Of a stretch of 64,000 nt of DNA, positions 23,844 to 34,045 are shown one piece after another. The stretch covers positions 7,998,001 to 8,062,000 of the forward strand of contig JALGAS010000001.1 of the NCBI GenBank assembly GCA_023078685.1, in the 5' to 3' direction. The position numbers were made by a program, and so were the translations under genes. The DNA comes from Neopestalotiopsis rosae. Its lineage: Eukaryota; Ascomycota; Sordariomycetes; Amphisphaeriales; Sporocadaceae. Each line of letters begins with the position of its first letter. Position 1 is the stretch's first letter. The notes under the pieces are model-generated. The model did no database searches, was not told the origin of the DNA, and was given only the letters and a program-made list of their open reading frames with translations.

Positions 23844-25472
23844 CTTCTGGTGTGAGAGCGTCAACTGCATTCAACAGACCGTTCTCCAGAGTCAAAGTCC
23901 CGTAGTTTTAAGGTGGTCGCGGAGTTAAAAGTGAAGTTTTGATGGCCAAGTAGTCTAGAGACAGTCAGTCCAAGGGTCGTCGAGTCTTGGGGTAGACTAG
24001 GTACAATACCAGACGTAGCGTGGAAGTATAATGGTGGCTTCTAGAAACTTGAAAAGTCACGCGAGGCCAAGAAGGTGCCAAAAACAGGACAAAATCAGAG
24101 GGCTGATGCTAGCGAGGAGATCAATGGCAAACTGTTTGCTTTGAGGGGAAGGTTCGCAGGGAGTCCGATATTGGGATTCAATGTTGCCTTGCGTGCAGAT
24201 GTCAGAGAGTAGAAGGAGCGAACGACGAGCTAGAGTTAGTTAGAGTGTACCTTGATGGATTCATTCACCTGCTGAATAGAAGCAGCAGTTGACCCTCTGA
24301 CTGCATATTACAAATTGAATCAATTGGATCAACGACAAGAAAACGGAGACGACTGATGAACCGACATTGGTCATCAGACAATTTGACGCATACACGATTC
24401 GCAAACACATTCCTATTCCGAGTGTCGGCGTGCCTGTCGATTTGCATGTATGACTGGCTCGGATTGCATCGGTCCTCTTTTTTTTCGCTGCTCAGTGCTG
24501 CCATTCAGCACTGAGCCATATTCAATTTAATGACCGGTCACTTATTTTGCCCTCCCGCTTTTGCCCCCCACCACTGGATAGCTAATGTAGTCGCTAGTAG
24601 TGCTCGCATCCCGGGCGACATTGGACCCTCCCAAGGGACCCTTCCCGGATCGACCGTTCTGCCGTTTTGTAGGCGGACCCGACATCGGGACCAATTACCG
24701 AGATGCGTCACGATTAAGGTAACGTCATGTACTTTGGCTAAGGATCACACTACTTACTCAACCTAGACCCGACCTAGTATAACGCCACGGTAGTCGAGGG
24801 AGTTACGGTCCGCCCGGTGGAGTAGGTGAGCAACAACTGTTGCTTGACTTGACAAGATGGAAGACCGGCTTGGGTTGGCTACATACACTAGGGAACAGCT
24901 AATAGTTCCCGCAGGGCTCCAAGACCAGGCGATCGCCTTGGACTCTGCATCTGGTGGCTCTCCGGAAAGATGCATATGCTGCACTGGCTCGACTGGCTCG
25001 ACTGGTTTGCTGCGACCTCGCTTACACCACAAGTGACCTTTAGAGTTTTGGACCCTGGAGGTCGGAGAAAATGTGACTGTACAATAATTACACACTTGTG
25101 GACCAATCTCTTTTTCTATCACGCTCTACCTACTTCTTTCTCCTCGGCCCCCCTCACATCTGACGACGTGTTTCTCAGACAGACGACAGAAGCACCACCT
25201 ACCAAGAGCTACCACTTGTTCCTTACTTGCCTAATCCAAGCAAGGAGACACGCCCAGCCCTACAATTGGCCGACCCCTCTTCGCATATATCTTGTTTCGA
25301 GAGCCATCTCCTCCAACGAGAGCCGTTTCCCTTTCGCCACATATCTTCGAGCTTCAATCACATTGTCCAGTGTACTTTTACCCCCCTTCATTACTTCCTC
25401 TTTCCTTTCTGGCATTCTAGAAAGAGCATTTTCTCCCCGTATTTTCTTGCTCGCCTACATCTTCCCTTCACA
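23844..25472. promoter_or_regulatory. Shared divergent promoter region of the PDX2-PDX1 pair
   Basis: A 1.6 kb gap between two head-to-head genes whose products form one enzyme complex, so coordinated control is likely (inference from layout; yeast SNO/SNZ pairs are also divergent). The 370 bases before the PDX1 start are strongly pyrimidine-rich with many CTTC and TCTC runs, typical of leaders of well-expressed fungal genes. An ATG at 25227 is in frame with PDX1 and open, so an 82-residue extension is formally possible but has a leader-like composition. I identify no specific binding site. Confidence 0.55.
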
Positions 25473-26423
25473 ATGACCAACGACATTACTAGCAGCGCTG
25501 CCGCCGTAGCGAGCGGCAGCAACGGCAACGGCTCAGCCGCTGACTTCAAGGTCAAGGCTGGACTGGCGCAGATGCTCAAGGGCGGTGTCATCATGGACGT
25601 GACAGATGCTGCGCAAGCTCGCATTGCCGAGGAGGCCGGAGCATGTGCTGTCATGGCCCTTGAGCGTGTACCGGCCGACATTCGTGCCGAGGGTGGAGTG
25701 GTCCGCATGTCTGACCCGGGCAAGATCAAGGAGATTCAGGAGGCCGTGACCATCCCCGTCATGGCCAAGGCCCGCATTGGCCACTTTGTCGAGTGCCAGA
25801 TCCTCGAGTCCCTCGGTGTCGACTACATTGACGAGAGTGAGGTTCTGACTCCAGCCGACGACTTGTACCATGTTGAGAAGCACGGCTTCAAGGCTCCCTT
25901 CGTCTGCGGCTGTAGAGGTCTGCCCGAGGCCCTGCGTCGTATTGCCGAGGGTGCCGCCATGATCCGAACCAAGGGTGAGGCTGGCACCGGTGATGTCGTT
26001 GAGGCTGTCAAGCACATGCGCCAACTCAAGAAGGACATTGCTCGGGCTCAGGCCGCACTGCAAGAGGGTGGCGACCTGGCTATTCGGCAGTTGGCCAGAG
26101 AATTCGAGTGTGACCCTCAGCTACTGAAGCAAACAGCCGAACTGGGCAGACTGCCCGTCGTCAACTTTGCGGCTGGTGGTGTTGCCACGCCCGCTGATGC
26201 CGCATTGATGATGCAATTGGGATGTGACGGTGTGTTCGTCGGTAGCGGCATCTTCAAGTCAGGAGACGCAGCAAAGAGAGCAAAGGCCATTGTTAGGGCC
26301 ACAACGCACTACAAGGACCCCAAGGTGCTCGCCGAGTGCAGCGAGGGATTGGGTGAGGCCATGGTCGGAATTTCCGTCAGCAGTTTGCGCGCCCAGGACA
26401 AGCTGGCCGGTCGTGGTTGGTAA
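25473..26423 (+). CDS. pdx1: Pyridoxal 5'-phosphate synthase lyase subunit PDX1 (SNZ / PyroA)
   Basis: Makes pyridoxal 5'-phosphate from ribose 5-phosphate, glyceraldehyde 3-phosphate and ammonia supplied by PDX2; forms a dodecamer in the cytosol. It is a single-exon gene of 316 residues, the normal length with a short Ser/Gly-rich N-terminus. The TIM-barrel core starts at [19 protein letters not shown]. The two catalytic lysines of the family are K99 in MAKARIGH and K167 in [11 protein letters not shown]. The phosphate-binding [11 protein letters not shown] motif lies near 250. The C-terminal [14 protein letters not shown] is typical. I use the ATG at 25473 (caatgacc) and not the upstream in-frame ATG at 25227. 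Identity is certain. Confidence 0.97.
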   Translation: MTNDITSSAAAVASGSNGNGSAADFKVKAGLAQMLKGGVIMDVTDAAQARIAEEAGACAVMALERVPADIRAEGGVVRMSDPGKIKEIQEAVTIPVMAKARIGHFVECQILESLGVDYIDESEVLTPADDLYHVEKHGFKAPFVCGCRGLPEALRRIAEGAAMIRTKGEAGTGDVVEAVKHMRQLKKDIARAQAALQEGGDLAIRQLAREFECDPQLLKQTAELGRLPVVNFAAGGVATPADAALMMQLGCDGVFVGSGIFKSGDAAKRAKAIVRATTHYKDPKVLAECSEGLGEAMVGISVSSLRAQDKLAGRGW

Positions 26424-26705
26424 ATGGAGGAATTTTTTCCAGGAAGGTACGGTAATTGGAGATTCCGGTCCAATCTCCGCCGGGTATAAAATGTTTCAAC
26501 ACACGTAGTGCACGATATGCACTCATGAGATACCACACGGAGTTTATTAGCGTGGTTGATTGTTTCGTCAACCAACTCCTGTAAAAGTGTCTTGCAAAAC
26601 CGGGCAAAAGTCCTTATATTAGCTGTTGCTTTAATAAAGCACCAATTCTGGTTCATTTCCTCTGCCCTTGATACTTGGATAACATATAGTCAAGTCTCAG
26701 TGACT

Positions 26706-27783
26706 TCAAACGTGTCTTGTTGCAGGCAACTCCTGTATTTGCATATGTTGAGCATCCATCTCCTGCGGTACCGGAGTATAGTTTTGGGTATACTGTGTTG
26801 GACTTGCCCCTGTCGGTGCTGCTCCCTCAAATGTGTTATCGGGAGATGTTGTGTAAGAGCGACTTTGATACGCCGACGAAGCCTGGTCACTGTACACCGG
26901 ATGACTCGACAGCTGAGCTGGAAGCTTGGGGTCGTAATAGCTCTGGCCCATAGAGGGACCTATCGACGGGTCTGCATCGTTGCTGCTATTGGCAACGGCA
27001 GCTTGTTTACGTCTGCGCATGAACATGAAAATCGCCAACCCTCCAATGGCGATACCCGCGAGTCCTGCCCCGACGCCGATGCCAGCTTGCGCGCCGACCG
27101 AGAGGCCACTGGAGCTGGCATCGCTCGAATTGGTCGATGCAGCGCCTGCTGACGTTGCCGTGGTGGTGGCCGGGATGTTGGTGCGGGTAGCTGCACTACC
27201 ATCTGTCGTCGTCGCCGCCGTGTTCGTCGATGTCGTACTAGTGGCAGTGGCAGTAGACGATGTTGAAGACAGGCCAATGGTGGCTCTTGTGTCTTCTTCC
27301 GACGCGTAAAAGAAGCCATTCGAGTTGGAGCCCTGGCCTCCGTCCGAATCCGGCTTTATGTCGAACCAGCACTTTGCATCGTCATGGTCCCAATCAAGCT
27401 TGATCATGACCGAGGCATTGTTGCCCGGTACGTTCAAGATATCGACCTCTAAGATTGGAACATCAGCATTAGTGAAAAAAGAATCATTAGGATAAATATG
27501 TTGCGGTCGATGAGAGAGCAACTATTGGCGTCCACGTATGTGAAAACTTACGATCTACATGTTCTCCTTGGCAAAATGTATACATAATAGGTGTCGAAAA
27601 CGAAGACGTGTAGGTCACGTTGATGGTATCATTATGGTGAAATGTCATCGTGTCTCCCGAAGCCGGTGGGAATATCCAGTGCACGCCAGCTTGGCCCTCT
27701 TGCCCTGCCGCCGAGGCGGTCATGAGGCTCAAGACCGAGAGCACAGCTTGGACGCGTGGAACGCGTAGTAGTGCTGCATACAT
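26706..27783 (-). CDS. Mucin-like single-pass cell-surface protein
   Basis: Type I membrane protein of 324 residues, exons complement 27783..27552 and 27448..26706. A signal peptide (about residues 1-26) is followed by a small extracellular domain of about 95 residues with two cysteines, HWIFPPASGDTMTFHHNDTI in front and AKCWFDIKPD at the end. A Ser/Thr/Ala-rich stalk of about 65 residues follows, then a glycine-rich membrane segment at about 200-221 and a stop-transfer RRRK. The cytosolic tail of 100 residues is Ser/Tyr/Pro-rich. The architecture recalls cell-wall stress sensors, but there is no WSC cysteine pattern. This design is common in filamentous ascomycetes and has no assigned function. 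Confidence 0.8.
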
Positions 27784-29075
27784 TATTGAGGATTTTTAGA
27801 GGGTATCAAGAAATTAGTATTGTACTACAAGAAAAAGAAGCAGAATCACAAAACACAAGAAGAGAGTTAAGGTTATTTTCCCAGAGGAACGGAACCGGGA
27901 AGACCCATGGCTTTGGGTCCTGAAGATTTGTTGTGCTTTCACCTAACCCCCCGGCTGGCCCCAAGTTCTAAAATGGTCTCGTCGACCTTGATGTGGTGCC
28001 GAAAGATGGGAAATTACTCAAAAATGCTGTATCGCTATTGGTACAACTTTCGCGATTGGAACACTTTGAACAGGGTACTTACGGCGCATTCATTAACGGA
28101 AAGACGATCCTTCCGGACCCCTGAACAGCGCTGCTGCCATGTTTCCCTCGGCCACTCGCCGGTGGTCGAGTCCACTGCGGTGGTGCGGCTATTTGGCACA
28201 AAGTCTGGACCCTCAAGGATGCTTGGCTGCCATCAATTCTCTGGTATGGCGGCTAGTAGACGAGGACTGCAGGAAATAGAATAGCACTATGTATGCCAGG
28301 GCCCCCAAAATGAGCCAAGCTTAATTTTTCTTCAGGGATGGGATCTCCCTTATGGTGGGGAATTTGTGAGGTGCTCAGCTGAAATGCCCTACCAGGCAGG
28401 CAGGTTTGTACGTAGAGACGCTGCAAAGATCAGCAGCAATCTAATCGATCTTTAAGACCCCTCTTAAGATTTCTCAAACAGTTGCACATTCATAGTCATA
28501 CATACCCGAGGGAGCAAGCAGGTAAGCAAGCGAGCGAGCACACCATAGGGCTGGTATTTATGGACTACGTACATCCAGTTGCCTGTTTGGCGTTGAATTA
28601 CTAGAGCGGAGTCCGTCTTTCGCTTGTTCTCGATACAATACAGTAGGTTAGTGCTGAGTTGGGCCTTCTTTCCCTTATCTCTGAAAGTCCCACGCAGGGC
28701 CAAAACGGTCGGTCCCCGCCAAACTGTTAGGTGAAAGATCGAGGCCTCGGGAACTGGACAAGAGCCGACCGTTTTCTTTTCAATCCAATGTGAATCCGTA
28801 TAATCCAAGTGTCGATCACGACCATTGATTCTTTAGAATTCGTAGACAGTGAATAGCAGTTTCTTCACATTTAGGGAGCACCTCGCGATACGCTATAAAT
28901 AACTCTAGTCATGGGGCAACACTAGTCTGAACTCCAGCGTCCGTCCGCCAATAGCGCTGACATGACCCACCAAAAATTCAACCCGCTAAGACACTGTGAA
29001 AGAATGGGAATAGCCTCGACCAGACACCGCCTTCAAATTTGACATTGTTGCGACAGTACCTTGTTCCGACTTATC
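27784..29075. other. Divergent intergenic region
   Basis: About 1.3 kb between the cell-surface protein and the glycosyltransferase-like gene. A run of degenerate GCAAGC/GCGAGC units lies at about 28512-28540. I see no gene in it. Confidence 0.4.
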
Positions 29076-30215
29076 ATGACGGTCAGATCAGACGGCCAAG
29101 CGCCTCCTGCCGCACCTGAAGTGTCTTCGGTGCCAGATCTCCTCACTGTGATCATCACCACATCGGTCACGCCTTCGATTCCCAACACAGATCTTTTGTC
29201 CGCTGTCGTGGACGGTTTTCGTGAGCACTGCCCACATCTGCTGCGCTGTCGCGTGATTGTGGTCTTTGACAATTACGATCAGATTGTATCGTGGGCACGG
29301 CTGAAGAAGGGGCACGTTACGCCCCAGCAGGCCAAGGATTGGGATCTTTACAAGGCCAACGCCAAGAGACTCATTCTTGAGCAGTTCCACGGCACTTCTG
29401 CCGATGATGATGTAGATCTGGGCACAGAGCAAGGTGAAGCCGAGTTTGGTTCTCCAAGGGAGACAAACTCGGTGGCATTCACCACGACACGCACACACGA
29501 CAAGAGGGTAATCTTCATTGAACCCCTCCGGCGCCTGGGCTTTGGACTCGCCGTACGGTCAGCACTTCGCATGGTCGAGACGCCCTACGTGTGGCTTCAG
29601 CAGCATGACTGGAACGTCATCGCTGATATACCAGTCGAGAGCATGGTTGAAATCATGCAAGAGCATGATTCCAGCGTTGAGTCTCCGGTCAAGTACATTT
29701 GTCTCCCCGCCATACGCATGCTTTCGTATGCAACATCGACCGATGTGAAGAATTTCCCTGTCCTCAGAGACCTGACGCAAAAGCTCAAGGGGGACTTTTC
29801 TCCGCCTCAAGAGCCCGAGGTCAAAATTCCATTGACGCCAATGTTCCTGTGGCACGACAAACCTCACATTGCGTCAACACAGCACTATTTGGCCAGGGTG
29901 TTTCCATCACGGCTGGCCATGATGCGTGGTGACTTTATCGAAGACAAGATAGGCCAAGTAGCCAGAAACCAGATGAAGGAAGGCCTGTGGTCGAAATGGG
30001 CCACTTGGCTCTACTATCCAGATGAGGGCCAGTCGTTGTGCCTCCGGCACCTTCAAGGCAGGATATGGCGTGGAACGGACGCCCAGCCCAAGCAGATTGC
30101 CTTATTCATTGAGAACAACATGAAGGCTCTCATGTTGGAGAAAGAAGCACTCAATGCTAGTGTGACAGATGCGACGGCCGAGGATCACGAAGAATCAATC
30201 AGCCACTTGTTCTGA
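29076..30215 (+). CDS. Glycosyltransferase-like protein, function unknown
   Basis: Single-exon protein of 379 residues; the start is the ATG at 29076. It has no signal peptide. The opening LLTVIITTSVTPSIPNTDLL resembles the first beta-strand of GT-A nucleotide-sugar enzymes, and RVIVVFDNYD could be the second strand. The centre has a conserved-looking VWLQQHDWNVIAD block and the C-terminal half has PLTPMFLWHDKPHIASTQHY, then LWSKWATWLYYPDEGQSL and LQGRIWRG. I see no clear DxD. The glycosyltransferase assignment is a weak inference from strand pattern. The stop lies only 60 bases before the next start, in the same reading frame, and neither gene has an intron. Confidence 0.7.
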   Translation: MTVRSDGQAPPAAPEVSSVPDLLTVIITTSVTPSIPNTDLLSAVVDGFREHCPHLLRCRVIVVFDNYDQIVSWARLKKGHVTPQQAKDWDLYKANAKRLILEQFHGTSADDDVDLGTEQGEAEFGSPRETNSVAFTTTRTHDKRVIFIEPLRRLGFGLAVRSALRMVETPYVWLQQHDWNVIADIPVESMVEIMQEHDSSVESPVKYICLPAIRMLSYATSTDVKNFPVLRDLTQKLKGDFSPPQEPEVKIPLTPMFLWHDKPHIASTQHYLARVFPSRLAMMRGDFIEDKIGQVARNQMKEGLWSKWATWLYYPDEGQSLCLRHLQGRIWRGTDAQPKQIALFIENNMKALMLEKEALNASVTDATAEDHEESISHLF

Positions 30216-30275
30216 ATTTCATCGCAACATCCCGCAACATCCTGTGGGGCTTCTTTCCACTCCTGAACCAAAGTA

Positions 30276-32405
30276 ATGCACACAATCAGTGCATCACTTT
30301 CTGAGTTGGCTTTTCAGGTTTCCGCTCTTGCCTGTTGCATTCGCAATCAACAAACTTTCTTGCCACCCATCTTGCCCTTCCATGACCACGTTTCGTCGAT
30401 ACAAGCTTTTCAGATGGAGTGGCAGAACAGCGTCAACATGTTTTGGCGGCGCCTTGGAAGTACGCTTTCGTTGACAGACACAAGAAATGTGCCAGAAGAT
30501 GAGTCGAGATCTGGCAGTGTTTGCACGCTCACTACTAAGCTCGCCGAAGAGAGCAGTTTGATTTCTGCCAGCCAGGATACAACGTTCCTCTCGACCGAAG
30601 ATGACGAAGACGACGACCATCTCGAGACCAGCCAGAAGGAAGCTTCAGGCGGCCCGTGTAGCTTGATTCTCGATCTTCAACCACCAGCTACGTCAACCGT
30701 GACTGCAAAAGGACCTTCGAGTGCTTTAATTGGAAGGTGTCCTCGACAACACACCATTCAATATTCGACCATCTGGTACAGACTTGACTACGTCCCTGAC
30801 TTCTTTGTTTGCTCGCGCTGCTATCAAGATCAAATCCAAAGTTCGCGATTCGAAGACTTCTTTCTACGATTCCAGTCAGAAACCGGAGTACCCCATCGAT
30901 GCCGCTTCTGGGTGCCTCGTATGTCCGCTAGCATCTGGCCAGATGCCATGGACCGAGGCGTACTCGGAGACTTGATAGGGTACGCAAAACTACGCGTCAT
31001 GACTCCAGATGTTGTAGGATCAATCACTGGCCAACTTCGCTCGAGAATTCAATGGTATCGTTCCCCGATGGGTAGGTTTCTATGTTGTCCGGCTTGTTAC
31101 CAGGATCAAATTGTCGGCACAAATTTCGAATATCGGTTCTTGCCATATCACAAACAAGAGCTTACGGGCGAGTTCTGGCGTTGTAGTTTGTGTCATCCTG
31201 CCGTTCAGACAGCACTCCCATCATATGCTCGAGACAATGACTGGAGACGCTGCCAACAAGTCATACGTCGACGAAATCAAGGCCAACCTTGCAAAGGGCG
31301 GTTGAGCGACCTAAACACCGGCAGGTGGTACAGCAACTTGCCAACAGCAGGTCGCATCTGGATCTGCGAACATTGCTACCTTGACCGCATCCACTTCACA
31401 CCCTTTCGTTCCCATTTTGAAAGAATACCGAAAAGTGTCCGCCAAATCATCGCCACTGATGATGCTGCGCAATGTGCGCTGTCAACAGGACCCATTTTGA
31501 TGGCTCTCGAAGCAAGCTTGGTTCAAAACAATTACGACGTCTTTCGGCACGCTGTTGAAACGATCTCGAACAGTGAGAGTTGTGACTCAAAAGGAATTGA
31601 TGGAGGCATTTGGTATGGCCTCATAGAAGGGGGCCCAGATTTCATGATCTGCCGAGCATGCCATGCTGGAATCATGACCACGTGCGGCCTGGACGGATAT
31701 TGCCATCCTGTCAAAAGAGCTTTCCGGTCCAAGCTCGTATGCAGTCTCAATCCATCGACCCCTCGCTTTCTACACTATATTGCAAAGATGGGAGAAGCCC
31801 TGGATACTGGAAACTTCGACATTTTTGTAAAGCTGACCCGAAAGCTCTCAGGCCTACCACCTTGTCCTGGTCGGGAGCCAATACCAAGTAGCAGTGCCTG
31901 GTTGTCTCACGGGGATTGCGTGGTGTGTCCTGAATGTTACGAGACCACGGTTTCCGGCACCATGTGGAGCAAGCTGTTCATCCTAGGTAGCCCCGCCGAT
32001 ACAACCTTGAAGATATGCAGTCTTGCCTCTCCGCGAATGCGTGCTCATTGGTGGGAAGCGTGCCGCAGTCGAAGCCTCGAAGCCTTTGCTGCTTGCGTAA
32101 ATATCAGGCTTCAGGTGTACGTCGAAACGATTCCAGTCATCAATGACATCAAAAGTCGGAAGCTCTCTCTCGTGGACATTGCGACGAGTCTGGGCGCTCT
32201 CGGAGTCGCGGTCGAGAGCCACATGCGTACAAGTGTTCGGGACGCAGAACCATCTACGCCGGACGTTGGCTGGATTGGAATGGAACATATCATCGAAGGT
32301 CAGCGGATCGCGGACCTAATGTTCCTTGAAATGGCAGAGGCCAATCGGGAAGATGAGTGGCGATTGATTGACGACTTGGAGGCGAGATGGGAGGAAGTCG
32401 AGTAG
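30276..32405 (+). CDS. Large cysteine-repeat protein (five CxxC modules), function unknown
   Basis: Single-exon protein of 709 residues that I do not recognise. After a Ser/Asp/Glu-rich N-terminus of about 145 residues come five tandem repeats of about 93 residues. Their CxxC motifs fall at C179/C182, C271/C274, C364/C367, C459/C462 and C551/C554, spaced 92, 93, 95 and 92 residues. Each unit reads roughly C, then WY, then CxxCY or CxxCH, an aromatic F and a last Cys, followed by a predicted helix. Four cysteines per unit suggest a zinc-binding module; the second unit seems to lack the first Cys. There are no signal peptide or membrane segments. The start could also be the Met at 30414. It lies 60 bases after the preceding gene. 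Confidence 0.75.
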   Translation: MHTISASLSELAFQVSALACCIRNQQTFLPPILPFHDHVSSIQAFQMEWQNSVNMFWRRLGSTLSLTDTRNVPEDESRSGSVCTLTTKLAEESSLISASQDTTFLSTEDDEDDDHLETSQKEASGGPCSLILDLQPPATSTVTAKGPSSALIGRCPRQHTIQYSTIWYRLDYVPDFFVCSRCYQDQIQSSRFEDFFLRFQSETGVPHRCRFWVPRMSASIWPDAMDRGVLGDLIGYAKLRVMTPDVVGSITGQLRSRIQWYRSPMGRFLCCPACYQDQIVGTNFEYRFLPYHKQELTGEFWRCSLCHPAVQTALPSYARDNDWRRCQQVIRRRNQGQPCKGRLSDLNTGRWYSNLPTAGRIWICEHCYLDRIHFTPFRSHFERIPKSVRQIIATDDAAQCALSTGPILMALEASLVQNNYDVFRHAVETISNSESCDSKGIDGGIWYGLIEGGPDFMICRACHAGIMTTCGLDGYCHPVKRAFRSKLVCSLNPSTPRFLHYIAKMGEALDTGNFDIFVKLTRKLSGLPPCPGREPIPSSSAWLSHGDCVVCPECYETTVSGTMWSKLFILGSPADTTLKICSLASPRMRAHWWEACRSRSLEAFAACVNIRLQVYVETIPVINDIKSRKLSLVDIATSLGALGVAVESHMRTSVRDAEPSTPDVGWIGMEHIIEGQRIADLMFLEMAEANREDEWRLIDDLEARWEEVE

Positions 32406-34045
32406 TGTCGCGCCAAATAGACAGATTGTGTTCTCGGCGATTGCGATTTGTGGCGTACATCATGGATCGCGTTCGTCGACGATGATAGCATCGAAATGGA
32501 AAAAAAAAAAAAAAAAAAAAAAAAACCCCAGCTTCGTAGTATCACTCCGTGTCGTCAGTCTTTGCTTTTCCCCGGTGGCCCAGTTCAAGTGGGCAATCAA
32601 GATATGGGTGCCACCGTCGAGACAGCTTAATCGTCCGACATTTGCAAACCATGGGTCAGAGGGAGAGTCTCCTGCCTCGGTATTGCCTACTGGCGTTGCT
32701 CATGGAGTGGCCTTCCCTCCCAACGATGACACTGCAGGGCTGATCGGGACCCAGAGCACACCCTTTGGTATCTTGTCACATATCGACTGAAGATTACAGT
32801 GAATCCGCTTCTTAGGCGGTGGTCTCGTTGAGATAATACTTGTCCAAAATCCTTGATCAGTGATCTTGCCCATTCGAGGAACTGCGTTGAACAGGAAGTT
32901 CAACGCATTCAACTTATTCTCGCACAAGAGTAGTATTGGCTGAGGATCATCTAGTTCGTACTGAAGTACTTCGGGGGAATGCACGATGTGTACACGTACT
33001 TCCCTCTATACAAGCAAAGGAAGCCACAGTCGCCACCTTCTAGTCTACGGTGGTCATTTCTCATCAAAGTGCTTTACATCCGAGTAAACGAGGAAATGCT
33101 GACCCCGTTCCAGCCACTAGAAGCTTTGGACTGGAGACCATGGGCTTCAGTCGTAGAAATTGCCGAGATACTAAAAGCCAAAATAATCGTCAAAGATCTT
33201 CCAAGTGGCAACAGTCTCAAATGTTCCAAGCACGCCATATTCCATCACCCATGTCAACGACTCATCACGATCATCCGACATATGCAGTAACATGGGGTGG
33301 CCAGCTTCAGTCTCTCACTCTTGTACAAAGCCAATCATCGTCTATCCACGTCACTGTATGATGCCCTGCCCTGTCGTGCCAAACTTGAGCTATTCAACGA
33401 CACCTCATGACTACAAAGATTATATCTTGAGATGTGTGTCATCAAGTATTTACTTTTCCCAAACGCTTTGACAACCTATGATTGTTCTCAATTGTATACT
33501 TCGATGTAGCGGCACGCATCGTGGCAGCCCAAGATTTACCCTCTATTGAAAACAGCCCTCACCATGGCCGCGGAAGTCCGGCTATCCACTCTCACGCCTC
33601 GCTCCTTCCTCATTATTGAATTCATCAGCTCCCTCGTACTTTCCTTTGGTCTACCACTATTGGTTCCAGTGACATAACACCCACGTTTCCTCATCAAATC
33701 TATGCTCGCTCCAGCCTCTGGACTATGCCAAGTGCAGCCTTCTGATTCCCCATATTGACTAAGCCCTTTGAATGCATGTTGATTCTGCGATACATCGTCA
33801 TAGCAGAAGGGTAAACTCTAGCTCACGTCATCAAATTACATAGACAGATGATGTAGGTAAACAAATGATGCCAACCAGTACATCGTTCCTGGCTGATCTG
33901 AGCCCCCATAAAAACGACGCATTTCCCTCTGCCTTCCGATTCCCTTTCTTCCTTCCTTCCTCTCTCTTTCTCCTCGTCCCGCTTTCCACCAATTCACTCT
34001 ACTTGCACGTTCTTGCTATCTCGCGATCTCCAACGTACATTCACA
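32406..34045. other. Intergenic region with a poly(A) tract
   Basis: About 1.6 kb. An uninterrupted run of 26 A begins 94 bases after the stop of the cysteine-repeat gene (listed separately). A 103-codon ORF at 32979-33290 is protein-like in places but isolated and not recognised. The last 150 bases are CT-rich, as expected for the leader of the next gene. Confidence 0.4.
32500..32525 (+). repeat. Uninterrupted A26 homopolymer
   Basis: Twenty-six consecutive A follow an intronless two-gene block, 94 bases after its last stop codon. It may be an ordinary microsatellite or the fossil tail of a retroposed transcript. I find no obvious target-site duplication around the block by eye. Confidence 0.85.

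Noticed and set aside
25227..25472. 82-residue N-terminal extension of PDX1 from an upstream in-frame ATG
   Set aside because: The extension is translated from a pyrimidine-rich leader, is unlike PDX1 proteins, and the ATG at 25473 gives the normal family start.
28512..28540. GCAAGC/GCGAGC short units here and similar ones at 37499-37522, considered as a dispersed repeat
   Set aside because: The two places share only low-complexity units, with no common flanks or termini of a mobile element.
32979..33290. 103-codon ORF on the plus strand
   Set aside because: Isolated, no recognisable motif, and flanked by non-coding-like sequence; not strong enough to list as a gene.
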